From contig CAJUCE010000025.1 in the NCBI GenBank assembly GCA_910584865.1, forward strand, positions 1 to 64,000: a DNA stretch of 64,000 nt, given 5' to 3'. The position numbers were made by a program, and so were the translations under genes. The stretch comes from an uncultured Acetatifactor sp. (lineage in GTDB: Bacteria > Bacillota > Clostridia > Lachnospirales > Lachnospiraceae). Below are positions 1-7,305 of this stretch, piece after piece. Every line of letters starts with the position of its first letter. Position 1 is the stretch's first letter. Under the pieces are notes generated by a model that had not been told where the DNA came from, made no database searches, and worked only from the letters and a program-made list of their open reading frames with translations.

Positions 1-187
1 TACCGTTTTATTTTGGAATTTTCAGGGTTGCATTACTGTTCATTTGTCAAGGTTCTGTTTTCATTGCTGTGTTGTTTTCAGCGACAACTCTGATAGAATA
101 TCATATGTTCTTATCATTGTCAACACTTTTTTCAACTTTTTTCCACTTTTTTCAAAGTAGATTTTTTTGCTTTTTATCTCGCCTCTC
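1..187. other. AT-rich intergenic stretch
   Basis: No convincing gene is visible here. The stretch is rich in T runs and lies downstream of the tRNA-Ser terminator. A short reading frame exists but has the low-complexity Phe/Ser/Leu composition expected of T-rich noncoding DNA and no Shine-Dalgarno site. Confidence 0.5.
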
Positions 188-221
188 AAAAAAGTGGAAG
201 TGCTATGCTTCGAACACTTCC
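188..221 (-). terminator. Rho-independent terminator after tRNA-Ser
   Basis: Read on the minus strand, GGAAGTG and CACTTCC form a stem around a 12-nt loop, followed by a run of six T residues. It lies about 25 nt beyond the 3' end of the tRNA, which is the expected place for a terminator of a single-gene tRNA transcript. Confidence 0.75.
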
Positions 222-245
222 CCATTTCTCATCGGCAGACAAAAC

Positions 246-332
246 GGAGAAAGAGGGATTTGAACCCTCGCGCCGGTTGCCCGACCTACACCCTTAGCAG
301 GGGCGCCTCTTCGGCCTCTTGAGTATTTCTCC
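246..332 (-). tRNA. tRNA-Ser (anticodon GCU)
   Basis: On the minus strand this 87-nt sequence starts GGAGAAA and ends TTTCTCC, giving a 7-bp acceptor stem. The anticodon loop reads CTGCTAA, so the anticodon is GCU (codons AGC/AGU). A long variable arm, typical of tRNA-Ser, is followed by the TPsiC arm with GGTTCAAATCC. CCA is not encoded. It is the last gene on this strand before the window edge and has its own promoter at 396-424. Confidence 0.96.
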
Positions 333-395
333 TTAATCCGAACTGCATCTCTACCAATATGGTATCTCTCAGCCACAACCCGTGACATGTTTTTT

Positions 396-424
396 ATTAT
401 ACACACCCAGTTACTACTTGTCAA
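396..424 (-). promoter_or_regulatory. Consensus sigma-A promoter of tRNA-Ser
   Basis: On the minus strand TTGACA is followed by exactly 17 nt and TATAAT, a perfect match to the housekeeping consensus. The predicted transcription start falls about 55 nt upstream of the mature tRNA 5' end. Confidence 0.9.
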
Positions 425-516
425 TCACTTTTTTATTTTTTTCAGCTATTTTGTCTCCGCATTTCTGATCGATTCAATGTTTCTCCATAACAATACTTCT
501 CTCAATGTGAAATATC

Positions 517-1071
517 TTAATATTCCTTACGGTATTTCTGAATTGCCGTCTCGTATAAGTCGTTTCCGTCAGCATCCATCACTACAATTACCGGAAAATC
601 TTTTACTTCCAACTTCCGAATTGCTTCTGTCCCCAAATCGTCATAAGCAATCACTTCTGATGAAACAATCGCACGGGACAACAACGCCCCCGCTCCGCCT
701 ACTGCCGCAAAATACACCGCCTTGTTTCGTATGACAGCCTCCTTTACAGCCTGACTCCTTTTTCCTTTTCCTATCATTCCCCTCAATCCCATGTCAAGCA
801 ACCCCGGAGCATACTTATCCATACGGCTGGCTGTTGTAGGACCTGCTGAACCAATACTTCTCCCTGTTCTGGCAGGCGATGGTCCCATATAATATATTAC
901 ATTATCCTTCATTTCTATCGGAAGCTCTCTCTTTTCCCCCAATGCCTCCTGCATTCTTTTATGGGCAGCATCTCTGGCTGTATATATCGTCCCGGTCAAA
1001 TATACATAGTCCCCTGCACGAAGTGAAGCCGTTGTTTCCTGCGTTAACGGTACCGTAATATGTCTATCCAT
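517..1071 (-). CDS. Class I fumarate hydratase, beta subunit
   Basis: This 184-aa protein matches the C-terminal (beta) half of iron-sulphur class I fumarases, which in many anaerobes is a separate subunit. It acts with the alpha subunit encoded just upstream to interconvert fumarate and malate in the cytosol. Visible family features are the N-terminal LTGTIYTARDAAHKR segment, the MGPSPA and GSAGPTTASRMD motifs around residues 67-84, and a GAGALLSRAI stretch. The start has a GGGAGG SD site 6 nt upstream. Tartrate dehydratase belongs to the same superfamily and cannot be fully excluded, but fumarase is the usual assignment for this pair. Confidence 0.93.
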   Translation of the reverse strand: MDRHITVPLTQETTASLRAGDYVYLTGTIYTARDAAHKRMQEALGEKRELPIEMKDNVIYYMGPSPARTGRSIGSAGPTTASRMDKYAPGLLDMGLRGMIGKGKRSQAVKEAVIRNKAVYFAAVGGAGALLSRAIVSSEVIAYDDLGTEAIRKLEVKDFPVIVVMDADGNDLYETAIQKYRKEY

Positions 1072-1145
1072 TCCAATCCTCCCAAACTCATTCCATCACC
1101 GGCACTTTTATCTGTTCCGCTTCCTCGTGCCGTCTTTCCCAGTTT

Positions 1146-1991
1146 TCATTTCAAGATTCTGACAACATGCCGATTCACATGACAGCACATATTCACAGCT
1201 ACCGGCAGACCGGCAATATGTGTCGGATAAGTATTAATATTAACAGCCAGCGCAGTAATCGTTCCGCCCAGCCCTCCCGGTCCTATACCGGAACAATTAA
1301 TCCTCTTCAAAATCTCCTTCTCCAAATCCCGCACATACGGAATTTCCGAGCGTTTATTTACCGGACGGGCCAGCGCCGCTTTTGCCATCAGTGCACATTT
1401 TTCAAACGTGCCGCCAATACCCACACCTACTACCAATGGCGGGCAGGCATTCGGTCCCGCGTCCTTCACGGCATTCACTACAGCTTCTTTGATTCCCTCA
1501 ATACCGTCTGCCGGTTTCAGCATAAAAATACGACTCATATTTTCACTTCCGAATCCCTTCGGAGCCACCGTAATTTTTACTTCCTCTCCCGGCACAATCG
1601 AATAATGTATGACTCCCGGAGTATTGTCCCTGGTATTCTCCCTGAAAACAGGGTCTCTGACAACTGATTTCCGCAAATATCCTTCTACATATCCCTGCCG
1701 AATTCCTTCATTGACAGCCTCTTCCAAGAGACCGCCCTCAAAATGAACATCCTGGCCTATCTCCAGAAAAACCACTGCCATTCCCGTATCCTGACATATG
1801 GGAATCATATCTTCGCCGGCTATTTTCATATTTTCCTGCAACTGCTCTAAAATCTGTCTGCCAAGCGGCGATTCTTCCATGCCGGCTGCATCCTGAATAG
1901 CTTCGCGCATATCTTCTGCCAGAAAATGATTGGCCTCGATGCACATCTCCTTTACTGCTTCTGTAATCTTACTGACATTTAATGTCCTCAT
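1146..1991 (-). CDS. Class I fumarate hydratase, alpha subunit
   Basis: This 281-aa protein is the catalytic N-terminal part of a class I (4Fe-4S) fumarase. Three cysteines expected to ligate the cluster are visible: Cys66 in ICQDTGM, Cys183 in NACPPL and Cys269 or Cys270 in the C-terminal MCCHVNRH segment. The GVGIGGTFEKC stretch is also typical. A good SD (GGAG) precedes the ATG. The beta subunit lies 74 nt downstream in the same orientation, and the HIT gene ends 11 nt upstream, so the genes probably form one transcript. Such oxygen-sensitive enzymes fit an anaerobe. Confidence 0.94.
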   Translation of the reverse strand: MRTLNVSKITEAVKEMCIEANHFLAEDMREAIQDAAGMEESPLGRQILEQLQENMKIAGEDMIPICQDTGMAVVFLEIGQDVHFEGGLLEEAVNEGIRQGYVEGYLRKSVVRDPVFRENTRDNTPGVIHYSIVPGEEVKITVAPKGFGSENMSRIFMLKPADGIEGIKEAVVNAVKDAGPNACPPLVVGVGIGGTFEKCALMAKAALARPVNKRSEIPYVRDLEKEILKRINCSGIGPGGLGGTITALAVNINTYPTHIAGLPVAVNMCCHVNRHVVRILK

Positions 1992-2001
1992 TCATACTCC
2001 T

Positions 2002-2412
2002 TTATCCTACAATTTGATTTTTTACAGCATCTAATTCTTCCTGGGTAGGATTGCCCGGTACCCAATTGATATTCTTCCCATCCTTTTCATATCTCGGTAT
2101 CATATGAAGGTGAAAATGGCCTACTGTCTGCCCTGCTGCCGCTCCGTTATTTTGAACCAGGTTCATACCCTCAAAATGCAGCTTTTCTTTCATATTCGCC
2201 GCAACCTTTTTTGCCACTGTTAATACAGCGGATACTATTTCCTCCGGCAACTCAAAAAGATCTGATGCATGGTCCTTCGGCAGCAACAGTGCATGTCCCC
2301 TTGTAACAGGTCCCAGATCAAGAATTACCCGAAACTTCTCATCCTCATACAAAGTTCTGGACGGAATTTCCCCATTCGCAATTTTACAGAAAATACAATC
2401 ATCTTTTTTCAT
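2002..2412 (-). CDS. HIT family nucleotide hydrolase/transferase
   Basis: This 136-aa histidine-triad protein carries the signature HFHLHMIPRY near residues 100-109, whose histidines bind and attack the alpha-phosphate of nucleotide substrates. The N-terminus has CxxC (CIFC), the zinc-binding half-site of the Hit/HinT branch. These proteins typically hydrolyse AMP-lysine or other nucleoside phosphoramidates. The start is taken at the ATG 6 nt after GGAGG; a GTG two codons earlier would disrupt that spacing. It lies between the flavodoxin-SCP2 gene and fumarase alpha. The precise substrate is unknown. Confidence 0.92.
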   Translation of the reverse strand: MKKDDCIFCKIANGEIPSRTLYEDEKFRVILDLGPVTRGHALLLPKDHASDLFELPEEIVSAVLTVAKKVAANMKEKLHFEGMNLVQNNGAAAGQTVGHFHLHMIPRYEKDGKNINWVPGNPTQEELDAVKNQIVG

Positions 2413-2438
2413 CTTCACCCTCCAAAATCTGCGTCACA

Positions 2439-3443
2439 CTATAATGCCTTCTCAGAAAAAACAAACAGCTGATCGAGTGTCCGCAATATACCAAAATCCC
2501 CTTTTGCTTTCATTACCCCTGACATAAAAGCCCTCTGAAAAGTCATTCTGCCGCTGACAATATCCTCCATCGTGGCTTTTCCCAGCTGCATTTCCACATC
2601 CGGCCGTCCGGCAGGGCCATAACTGCATTCCATCTGGGCTCCATTCACCGTTATGACCAGCTTTTTCTTCCTTTCCTCGATACTGATGGCATACTCCGCC
2701 TGGAATCCGGCTTTAGGCTTAAACGCCTTCTTCAGGGAAGCAAGATATGCTTCCTCATGATCAGTCTCCTCTTCGCTGAGCCTGTCTCGAAACAATGTAG
2801 CCAATTCCTGTATATCCTGCTTCTGCCGTTGAACATATCTGTCGTCAGAAACATACTGGGACAGTTGCTCCGTCTCCTGGGGAGTCAGATTCGTACTCTT
2901 GGGAACAGCTATTTTCTGCTTTACTGCCTGGTTGCTGGCAGGGAAACAGGCCATATGCTGATTAATAGATCGGTACATGCTTTCTGCCTTCTTCTCTATA
3001 ATTCTGATATACTGCTCATTCATTTCCAACATCACAGTATTTTCTATATATCCGCAAATACCGCTGCAGGGCAGTCCCCCCAAAATCTCCCATGCGGTGG
3101 ACAAGTTCAGCTTTGCCTCCCTTTCTCCATAAGTAGTGGACATAACTACCGGACACATGTAGATTTCGGCAATTTTCTCTTTATCCCCAAAAAGCCAGCA
3201 GGCATCCAGAAATTGCTGCATATATCCCCCAATGCCATACCATTCCACAGTGGTTGCAAGAATAATCCCATCCGCCTCCTTCAATGTCTGAGGAAGCATG
3301 GGGATTGTATTTTTGCATTCATACAAATTGTATCGTGTGACATTTACCCTTAATTCTTCCAGGATTTCCTGCATCTTATTGATGACAAACAAAGTAGGGT
3401 CATCTATAATCCCTCTTCCGCCATAATAAATATTAATATTCAA
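2439..3443 (-). CDS. Flavodoxin-fold NAD(P)H oxidoreductase with C-terminal SCP2 domain
   Basis: Two parts are visible in this 334-aa protein. Residues 1-160 resemble NADPH-dependent FMN reductases/flavodoxins, with a beta-strand MNINIYYGGRG, an ADGIILATTVEWYG segment and LPCSGICGYIEN. A charged linker around 170-235 leads to a C-terminal SCP2 sterol-carrier-like fold (about 240-330), recognisable from ITVNGAQMECSYG and MTFQRAFMSGVMKAKGDF. The SCP2 domain suggests binding of a hydrophobic ligand presented to the flavin domain, which is inference. Translation starts at TTG, 5 nt after GAGGTG. Function is not experimentally obvious. Confidence 0.75.
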   Translation of the reverse strand: MNINIYYGGRGIIDDPTLFVINKMQEILEELRVNVTRYNLYECKNTIPMLPQTLKEADGIILATTVEWYGIGGYMQQFLDACWLFGDKEKIAEIYMCPVVMSTTYGEREAKLNLSTAWEILGGLPCSGICGYIENTVMLEMNEQYIRIIEKKAESMYRSINQHMACFPASNQAVKQKIAVPKSTNLTPQETEQLSQYVSDDRYVQRQKQDIQELATLFRDRLSEEETDHEEAYLASLKKAFKPKAGFQAEYAISIEERKKKLVITVNGAQMECSYGPAGRPDVEMQLGKATMEDIVSGRMTFQRAFMSGVMKAKGDFGILRTLDQLFVFSEKAL

Positions 3444-3483
3444 GCTCGCACCTCACACATCATTTTATGTCATGTATCGGTTC

Positions 3484-4095
3484 TCATTCCCGGTATCCGC
3501 CATCAGTCATTTTTCTCTGTTTGCGTCTCTGCACCAGGCACATCATGCCTGCAGCCAGAAATCCCGTAAGCAATCCTCCTACATGAGCAGCATTGTCAAT
3601 ATTCTGCCCGGTAAAACCACTGTATAGAGAGTATACAATCATTAAGACTACTCTGGCCGGCGTTACATTCTCCATTTTTTTGTCCGAAAACAGCACCATT
3701 GCAAGCAACACGCCGTCCAGGCCGAAAATCGCTCCGCTGGCTCCCAATGAAGCTGCCAAATCTCCGCTTACAACTTTTACGTAAAGCGACAAAAGATTTC
3801 CGCCTATCCCCGAAAGGAAATAAAAGAGTGCATATTTTATATGTCCCACTTCTTTTTCAATCATAGACCCCAGAAAAAAGAGTATCAACATATTATTGAA
3901 CAAATGCGGGACTCCACTATGAAGGAATATGGACCACAGAATTCTTCCGTATTCTTTATTTATCAATACGGCAAAAGCGTCCAATCGCCCCATGTCATAC
4001 AGTCTTTCCCCCGTAAAATGGCATAAGACATAAACAAAAACATTGATCACCACCAGTGTTGTACTGACTATGGGCTGGAATCTGAATGACTTCAA
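3484..4095 (-). CDS. Rhomboid family intramembrane serine protease
   Basis: About 203 residues with six hydrophobic segments. The catalytic serine motif GASGAIFG is present near residue 120, and the partner histidine lies in NAAHVGGLLTGF near residue 170. The HxxxxHLFNNMLILFF segment of the second helix is also typical of rhomboids, which cleave transmembrane substrates within the membrane. The start chosen is the TTG 6 nt after AAGGAGAG. An earlier in-frame TTG at 4113 would place the SD inside the coding region. It follows the Tad/FHA operon by about 80 nt in the same direction and may be separately transcribed. Substrates are unknown. Confidence 0.93.
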   Translation of the reverse strand: MKSFRFQPIVSTTLVVINVFVYVLCHFTGERLYDMGRLDAFAVLINKEYGRILWSIFLHSGVPHLFNNMLILFFLGSMIEKEVGHIKYALFYFLSGIGGNLLSLYVKVVSGDLAASLGASGAIFGLDGVLLAMVLFSDKKMENVTPARVVLMIVYSLYSGFTGQNIDNAAHVGGLLTGFLAAGMMCLVQRRKQRKMTDGGYRE

Positions 4096-4178
4096 GGATT
4101 GCTCTCCTTCCAAAATATCTCCGATTCATTTCCTCAATCTTAACACATAATAAAAATTTTTTCAAACGCTTTGTATAT

Positions 4179-5333
4179 TTACCGGAAAACAAAATTTACT
4201 TTACCGCATCTGATTTCATCTCCCTCATCCAGCCTTTTTCTTTCATATGGCTGCATTCTCACCCCGTTTCTAAAGGTTCCGTTTGTAGAATTCAAATCTT
4301 CCAGATAAAACCGTCCTTCTTCTTTTATTATGCGCGCATGAATTCTGCTGACAGACGCATCCTGCAATACCAAATCTACGCCTTCCTTTTTCTTCCCTAT
4401 CGTCAATACCGCATCCTCAAGACTTGCCATTAAACAGCCATCCTGTGTAAGAAGCCTGTGGCGGCATTCTTCACCCTCCGTCTTCTCTTCTATAAATACA
4501 GTTTGGCCATACTGACTCTTTTCATACGAATGTTCCTCGGCCACTGCATAACCTGTCATTACCTGCTGCGCAGCCTTCCTGTATTCCTCGCGAATCTTTT
4601 TACCGCGGCGTTTCTTCCCTTCAATTACTCCTAAAATTCCCTTTCTTTCATCGCGGCCTGTTTTTCCGGGAACCTCCTTCTCGGCAGGATTCTCAGACAG
4701 AAAATTCACATCGGGAACCTCCGCCCGGCTCTCTTCTACTACTTTTTCTTCCACCACAGTACAAACCAGTTCCGGCACATTCCTGCCTTCCAGACATTCG
4801 ACATCCTCAAATATCTGAGATTGCAGATAAACTTCTCCGTTCCGCTCCATCCGTTCATACATCCGATATACGCATTCAACCAGCAGTTCGTCATTATAAT
4901 CGATGTGCTCCACCCAAAATTCCATCAACTTCATAAAACCGGACTCCCCGTCATAATAAGGAATATATAAAAATGAAAATACATTATCCTCTAATTCCTG
5001 AAAAATATGCTCCGGATACCAGACAATATTATTAAAATCCAGCAGAAAACGCTCCAAGTCCTGCTGCACCTGTTTCAGACTCCACACAAAGTCTCTGATC
5101 CATTCCCTCCCGATATTTCGCCCGCTGTATAGTAAAGAAATATTCTGTCTGGAAGAAATGTCATAATAAAGGTATGCAGCATCGTTAATATACCGCAAAC
5201 TACAGCTCAGAAGCCCTCTGATCCGGCATCTGCCCAAAATACAGTACTGGTATCTTCTTTCTTCCGGTATTTTATCCAACTGTATTCTCTCGTAATTGCT
5301 GTTCAGACTTCTCACATATTCTATGTTCAACAT
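4179..5333 (-). CDS. FHA domain protein of the Tad locus (DUF6382-like N-terminus)
   Basis: A 384-aa cytoplasmic protein. The N-terminal 150 residues (LNSNYERIQL, GRCRIRGLLSCSLRYIND) resemble the DUF6382 region found in clostridial FHA proteins. A lysine/glutamate-rich linker follows. The C-terminal 80 residues form a forkhead-associated domain with SRIHARI and STNGT, the phosphothreonine-binding loops. It is the last gene of the pilus operon, 11 nt after the TadE-like gene, suggesting phospho-dependent control or assembly of the pilus machine (inference). The ATG at 5333 follows AAGGGGGAG. A TTG at 5366 would overlap the upstream gene. Confidence 0.85.
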   Translation of the reverse strand: MLNIEYVRSLNSNYERIQLDKIPEERRYQYCILGRCRIRGLLSCSLRYINDAAYLYYDISSRQNISLLYSGRNIGREWIRDFVWSLKQVQQDLERFLLDFNNIVWYPEHIFQELEDNVFSFLYIPYYDGESGFMKLMEFWVEHIDYNDELLVECVYRMYERMERNGEVYLQSQIFEDVECLEGRNVPELVCTVVEEKVVEESRAEVPDVNFLSENPAEKEVPGKTGRDERKGILGVIEGKKRRGKKIREEYRKAAQQVMTGYAVAEEHSYEKSQYGQTVFIEEKTEGEECRHRLLTQDGCLMASLEDAVLTIGKKKEGVDLVLQDASVSRIHARIIKEEGRFYLEDLNSTNGTFRNGVRMQPYERKRLDEGDEIRCGKVNFVFR

Positions 5334-5343
5334 TTTAGTAATC

Positions 5344-5787
5344 TTACTCCCCCTTAACTTTATCAAATTTATGACACAGCCTGATAAATGTTACCGGCGC
5401 GAGCCTGCTATAGTCAAAGTCAATCTCTGCATCCCAAAAACTGCCCGTTCCAGGGAATGCCCAACCTGGCAGCGGAAAAGAAATACCGCCTCTCCCCTTT
5501 GTCCGAAAGTGATTTCTGTCCAATTCGGCATCCAGCTTTGTAAATCTCCATGCCACATACTTATCTCTGTATAATTCTGCCATCCTTTTTTGGATTTTCT
5601 GTTCGAAAACTGCCGAATCCGCGGACTCTGCAACACTTCCCCACAAAGCCATGGCTCCCAGGTCCTGTTCCATCAGACATCTGTCATATTGAAATAACAG
5701 CATATAAACTACAAAAAGGATTCCGCTTATAACCAACGGAAACACCAACGCTGCCTCTACTGTAAAATATGCATTTGCATTCTTCAT
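5344..5787 (-). CDS. TadE-like minor pilin
   Basis: The 147-aa product starts MKNANAYFTVEAALVFP and continues as one hydrophobic helix, the class of N-terminus found in TadE/TadF pseudopilins, where prepilin peptidase cuts before the helix. The remaining 115 residues are soluble and presumably extracytoplasmic. It sits between a prepilin peptidase gene and the FHA gene at the distal end of the Tad operon. TadE-type proteins help assemble Flp pili at the membrane. The exact role of this paralogue cannot be read from sequence. Confidence 0.8.
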   Translation of the reverse strand: MKNANAYFTVEAALVFPLVISGILFVVYMLLFQYDRCLMEQDLGAMALWGSVAESADSAVFEQKIQKRMAELYRDKYVAWRFTKLDAELDRNHFRTKGRGGISFPLPGWAFPGTGSFWDAEIDFDYSRLAPVTFIRLCHKFDKVKGE

Positions 5788-5836
5788 ATCTCATCCCTTC
5801 CCAATCTCAATTTCAAGCTCCTGCCAAAATTCCTTT

Positions 5837-6247
5837 TCAGAACACTGCCGTAACAAACCATGCTGCCGTCAGAAACGGTAAAAAAGGAATCCCTGTATGT
5901 TTTTTTACTTTTCTCATTGCCAAAAGCAGCAAAGAACACATCGCCGCCAAAAACAGACTGATTCCAAACATTATCAGGCTTTTCCCACCTCCCATTATGA
6001 ATCCCAAAAATAAAGTCACAATCCCGTCGCCATATCCCACGCTCCTGGTGGTCATTGTCAAAAAAAGCAAAATAACCCCGGGAAGTACCGCCCTCACTAT
6101 ATCGCTTCCTCCATATTGCTGTCCGGCAGCCCCTGCCAATGTCAGTATCCCTCCTGGTACCAGCAACCAGATCGGCACTCTCCGTCTTTTGATATCTGCT
6201 ATACTGATGATTATCAGCCAAACTGCCGTAAGTAAAATAATATCCAT
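5837..6247 (-). CDS. A24 family prepilin peptidase (second copy)
   Basis: A 136-aa membrane protein with several hydrophobic helices. The two catalytic aspartates of aspartic prepilin peptidases are visible: Asp19 in ADIKRRRVP and the GYGDG (GxGD) motif near residue 71. It lacks the N-terminal methylase domain, like other Tad-type enzymes. A separate, longer A24 peptidase (13512-14018) opens the same operon, so the locus encodes two. They may divide the work between the Flp pilin and the TadE-like proteins (inference). Confidence 0.87.
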   Translation of the reverse strand: MDIILLTAVWLIIISIADIKRRRVPIWLLVPGGILTLAGAAGQQYGGSDIVRAVLPGVILLFLTMTTRSVGYGDGIVTLFLGFIMGGGKSLIMFGISLFLAAMCSLLLLAMRKVKKHTGIPFLPFLTAAWFVTAVF

Positions 6248-6268
6248 TTCCTCTCTCCTGTATCGACT

Positions 6269-7276
6269 TCATTGTCCGCAACGGCTGCAGGGTGTATATC
6301 CTGCCTGTTTCGCAGCATCCAGAGGTATTGCGTTTACTGTCCTTTTCAATCCGGAACACGCTCTGGTAAAATGGTAGCGATTCCCTTCATTTGTGATATA
6401 TAACAGCATGGGCAAAGTTCCATCCGCACATTTTTCACAGGGATAATATCGTCCTCCGCCCTGATTCCTAATTCCGTCAATTTCGGAGGCAGAAACCGGC
6501 TGTGCAGACAGGCGTAAATGGCTACAGCCTTCCGTATTGTGGTACACTCTCCCTGTCTCTGTGACATAAACAATCACTGCCTCTTCCGAAGATTCTCTGT
6601 CGTCTCCCTGCAGCCCATATCCGTTCCAAACATGGGAGTAATATCTGTTTGCCATACGAAAAGAAGAAAATCCTATCAAGTTGCTCCACGGAGACACGGA
6701 ATATGTAACAATGATATCAATCTCATCTTCCTCGCCAAATACGTCGCTCTCCCAAAACTGCAAGCTGTTAATGCCGTTTTTAAGCGGCGACTGATTCAGA
6801 TATTCTGCCCCTGCCGAATTGATGATCTGCCCGCGCACATAAGTATCAGTCAGAGCAATTCCGGACAATCCCTTCCACCAGTCATCCGACGCGCCTCCCT
6901 TCGGTTTTTCGTTGCTGTCCAGGGCATAACCATATATAGCCAGCTTATTTCCTGCCTGCCATAATGCCAGCTGTATATTCCCATGGAGGCGGATCATCTC
7001 TATCGCACATCCAAGATTCAGAAAAAAGAATAAGAACAACGGAAGCGCAATGGATGCCTCCACTGTCATCCCCGCTTTTGTCTCTCTCAGAAGTGAGGTA
7101 AGCAGTGAAGTCCCCTTTATGAAACAGGATATGACAGATGGACAGCCATAGCCGCCATCCAGGGAAGTTTTCAGATTCCGGGCCGAATCCGAAAAATTGC
7201 TTTGATAGGTCGGAGAAGGTTTCATTTGCTTTGTTAATTGTTTCTTTTGCCTTTGTCTGCTCCATAAAAGGGACAT
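6269..7276 (-). CDS. TadE-like pseudopilin with two Cys-rich C-terminal motifs
   Basis: About 335 residues. The pilin-type hydrophobic helix (MTVEASIALPLFLFFFL) lies unusually far in, at about residues 68-90, after a polar leader. A soluble domain follows, then two tandem copies of a C-terminal motif: YHNTEGCSHL...YYPCEKC and YHFTRACSGL...YTPCSRC. Similar YHxxxC...YxPCxxC motifs occur at the ends of secreted nucleases and ComEC-like proteins and look metal-binding. The ATG follows GAGGTG by 7 nt. The region encoding the leader is bounded by a 37-nt inverted repeat. The in-frame CTG at about residue 58 also follows a GGGG, so a later start is possible. Confidence 0.75.
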   Translation of the reverse strand: MSLLWSRQRQKKQLTKQMKPSPTYQSNFSDSARNLKTSLDGGYGCPSVISCFIKGTSLLTSLLRETKAGMTVEASIALPLFLFFFLNLGCAIEMIRLHGNIQLALWQAGNKLAIYGYALDSNEKPKGGASDDWWKGLSGIALTDTYVRGQIINSAGAEYLNQSPLKNGINSLQFWESDVFGEEDEIDIIVTYSVSPWSNLIGFSSFRMANRYYSHVWNGYGLQGDDRESSEEAVIVYVTETGRVYHNTEGCSHLRLSAQPVSASEIDGIRNQGGGRYYPCEKCADGTLPMLLYITNEGNRYHFTRACSGLKRTVNAIPLDAAKQAGYTPCSRCGQ

Positions 7277-7293
7277 CACTGTTCACCTCACTT
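7091..7293. repeat. 37-nt inverted repeat flanking the tadE-like gene start
   Basis: Arm 1 is 7091-7127 read on the plus strand and arm 2 is 7257-7293 read on the minus strand. They match at 31 of 37 positions (AAGTGAGGT..CAGTGA.GTCCC.TTTATG) and enclose 129 nt. Arm 2 contains the SD and start codon of the tadE-like gene; arm 1 ends 40-50 nt before the codons of its pilin helix. The arrangement could be an invertible segment or an inverted duplication. No recombinase gene is nearby. Confidence 0.7.
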
Positions 7294-7305
7294 TTCTCCA
7301 TCATC

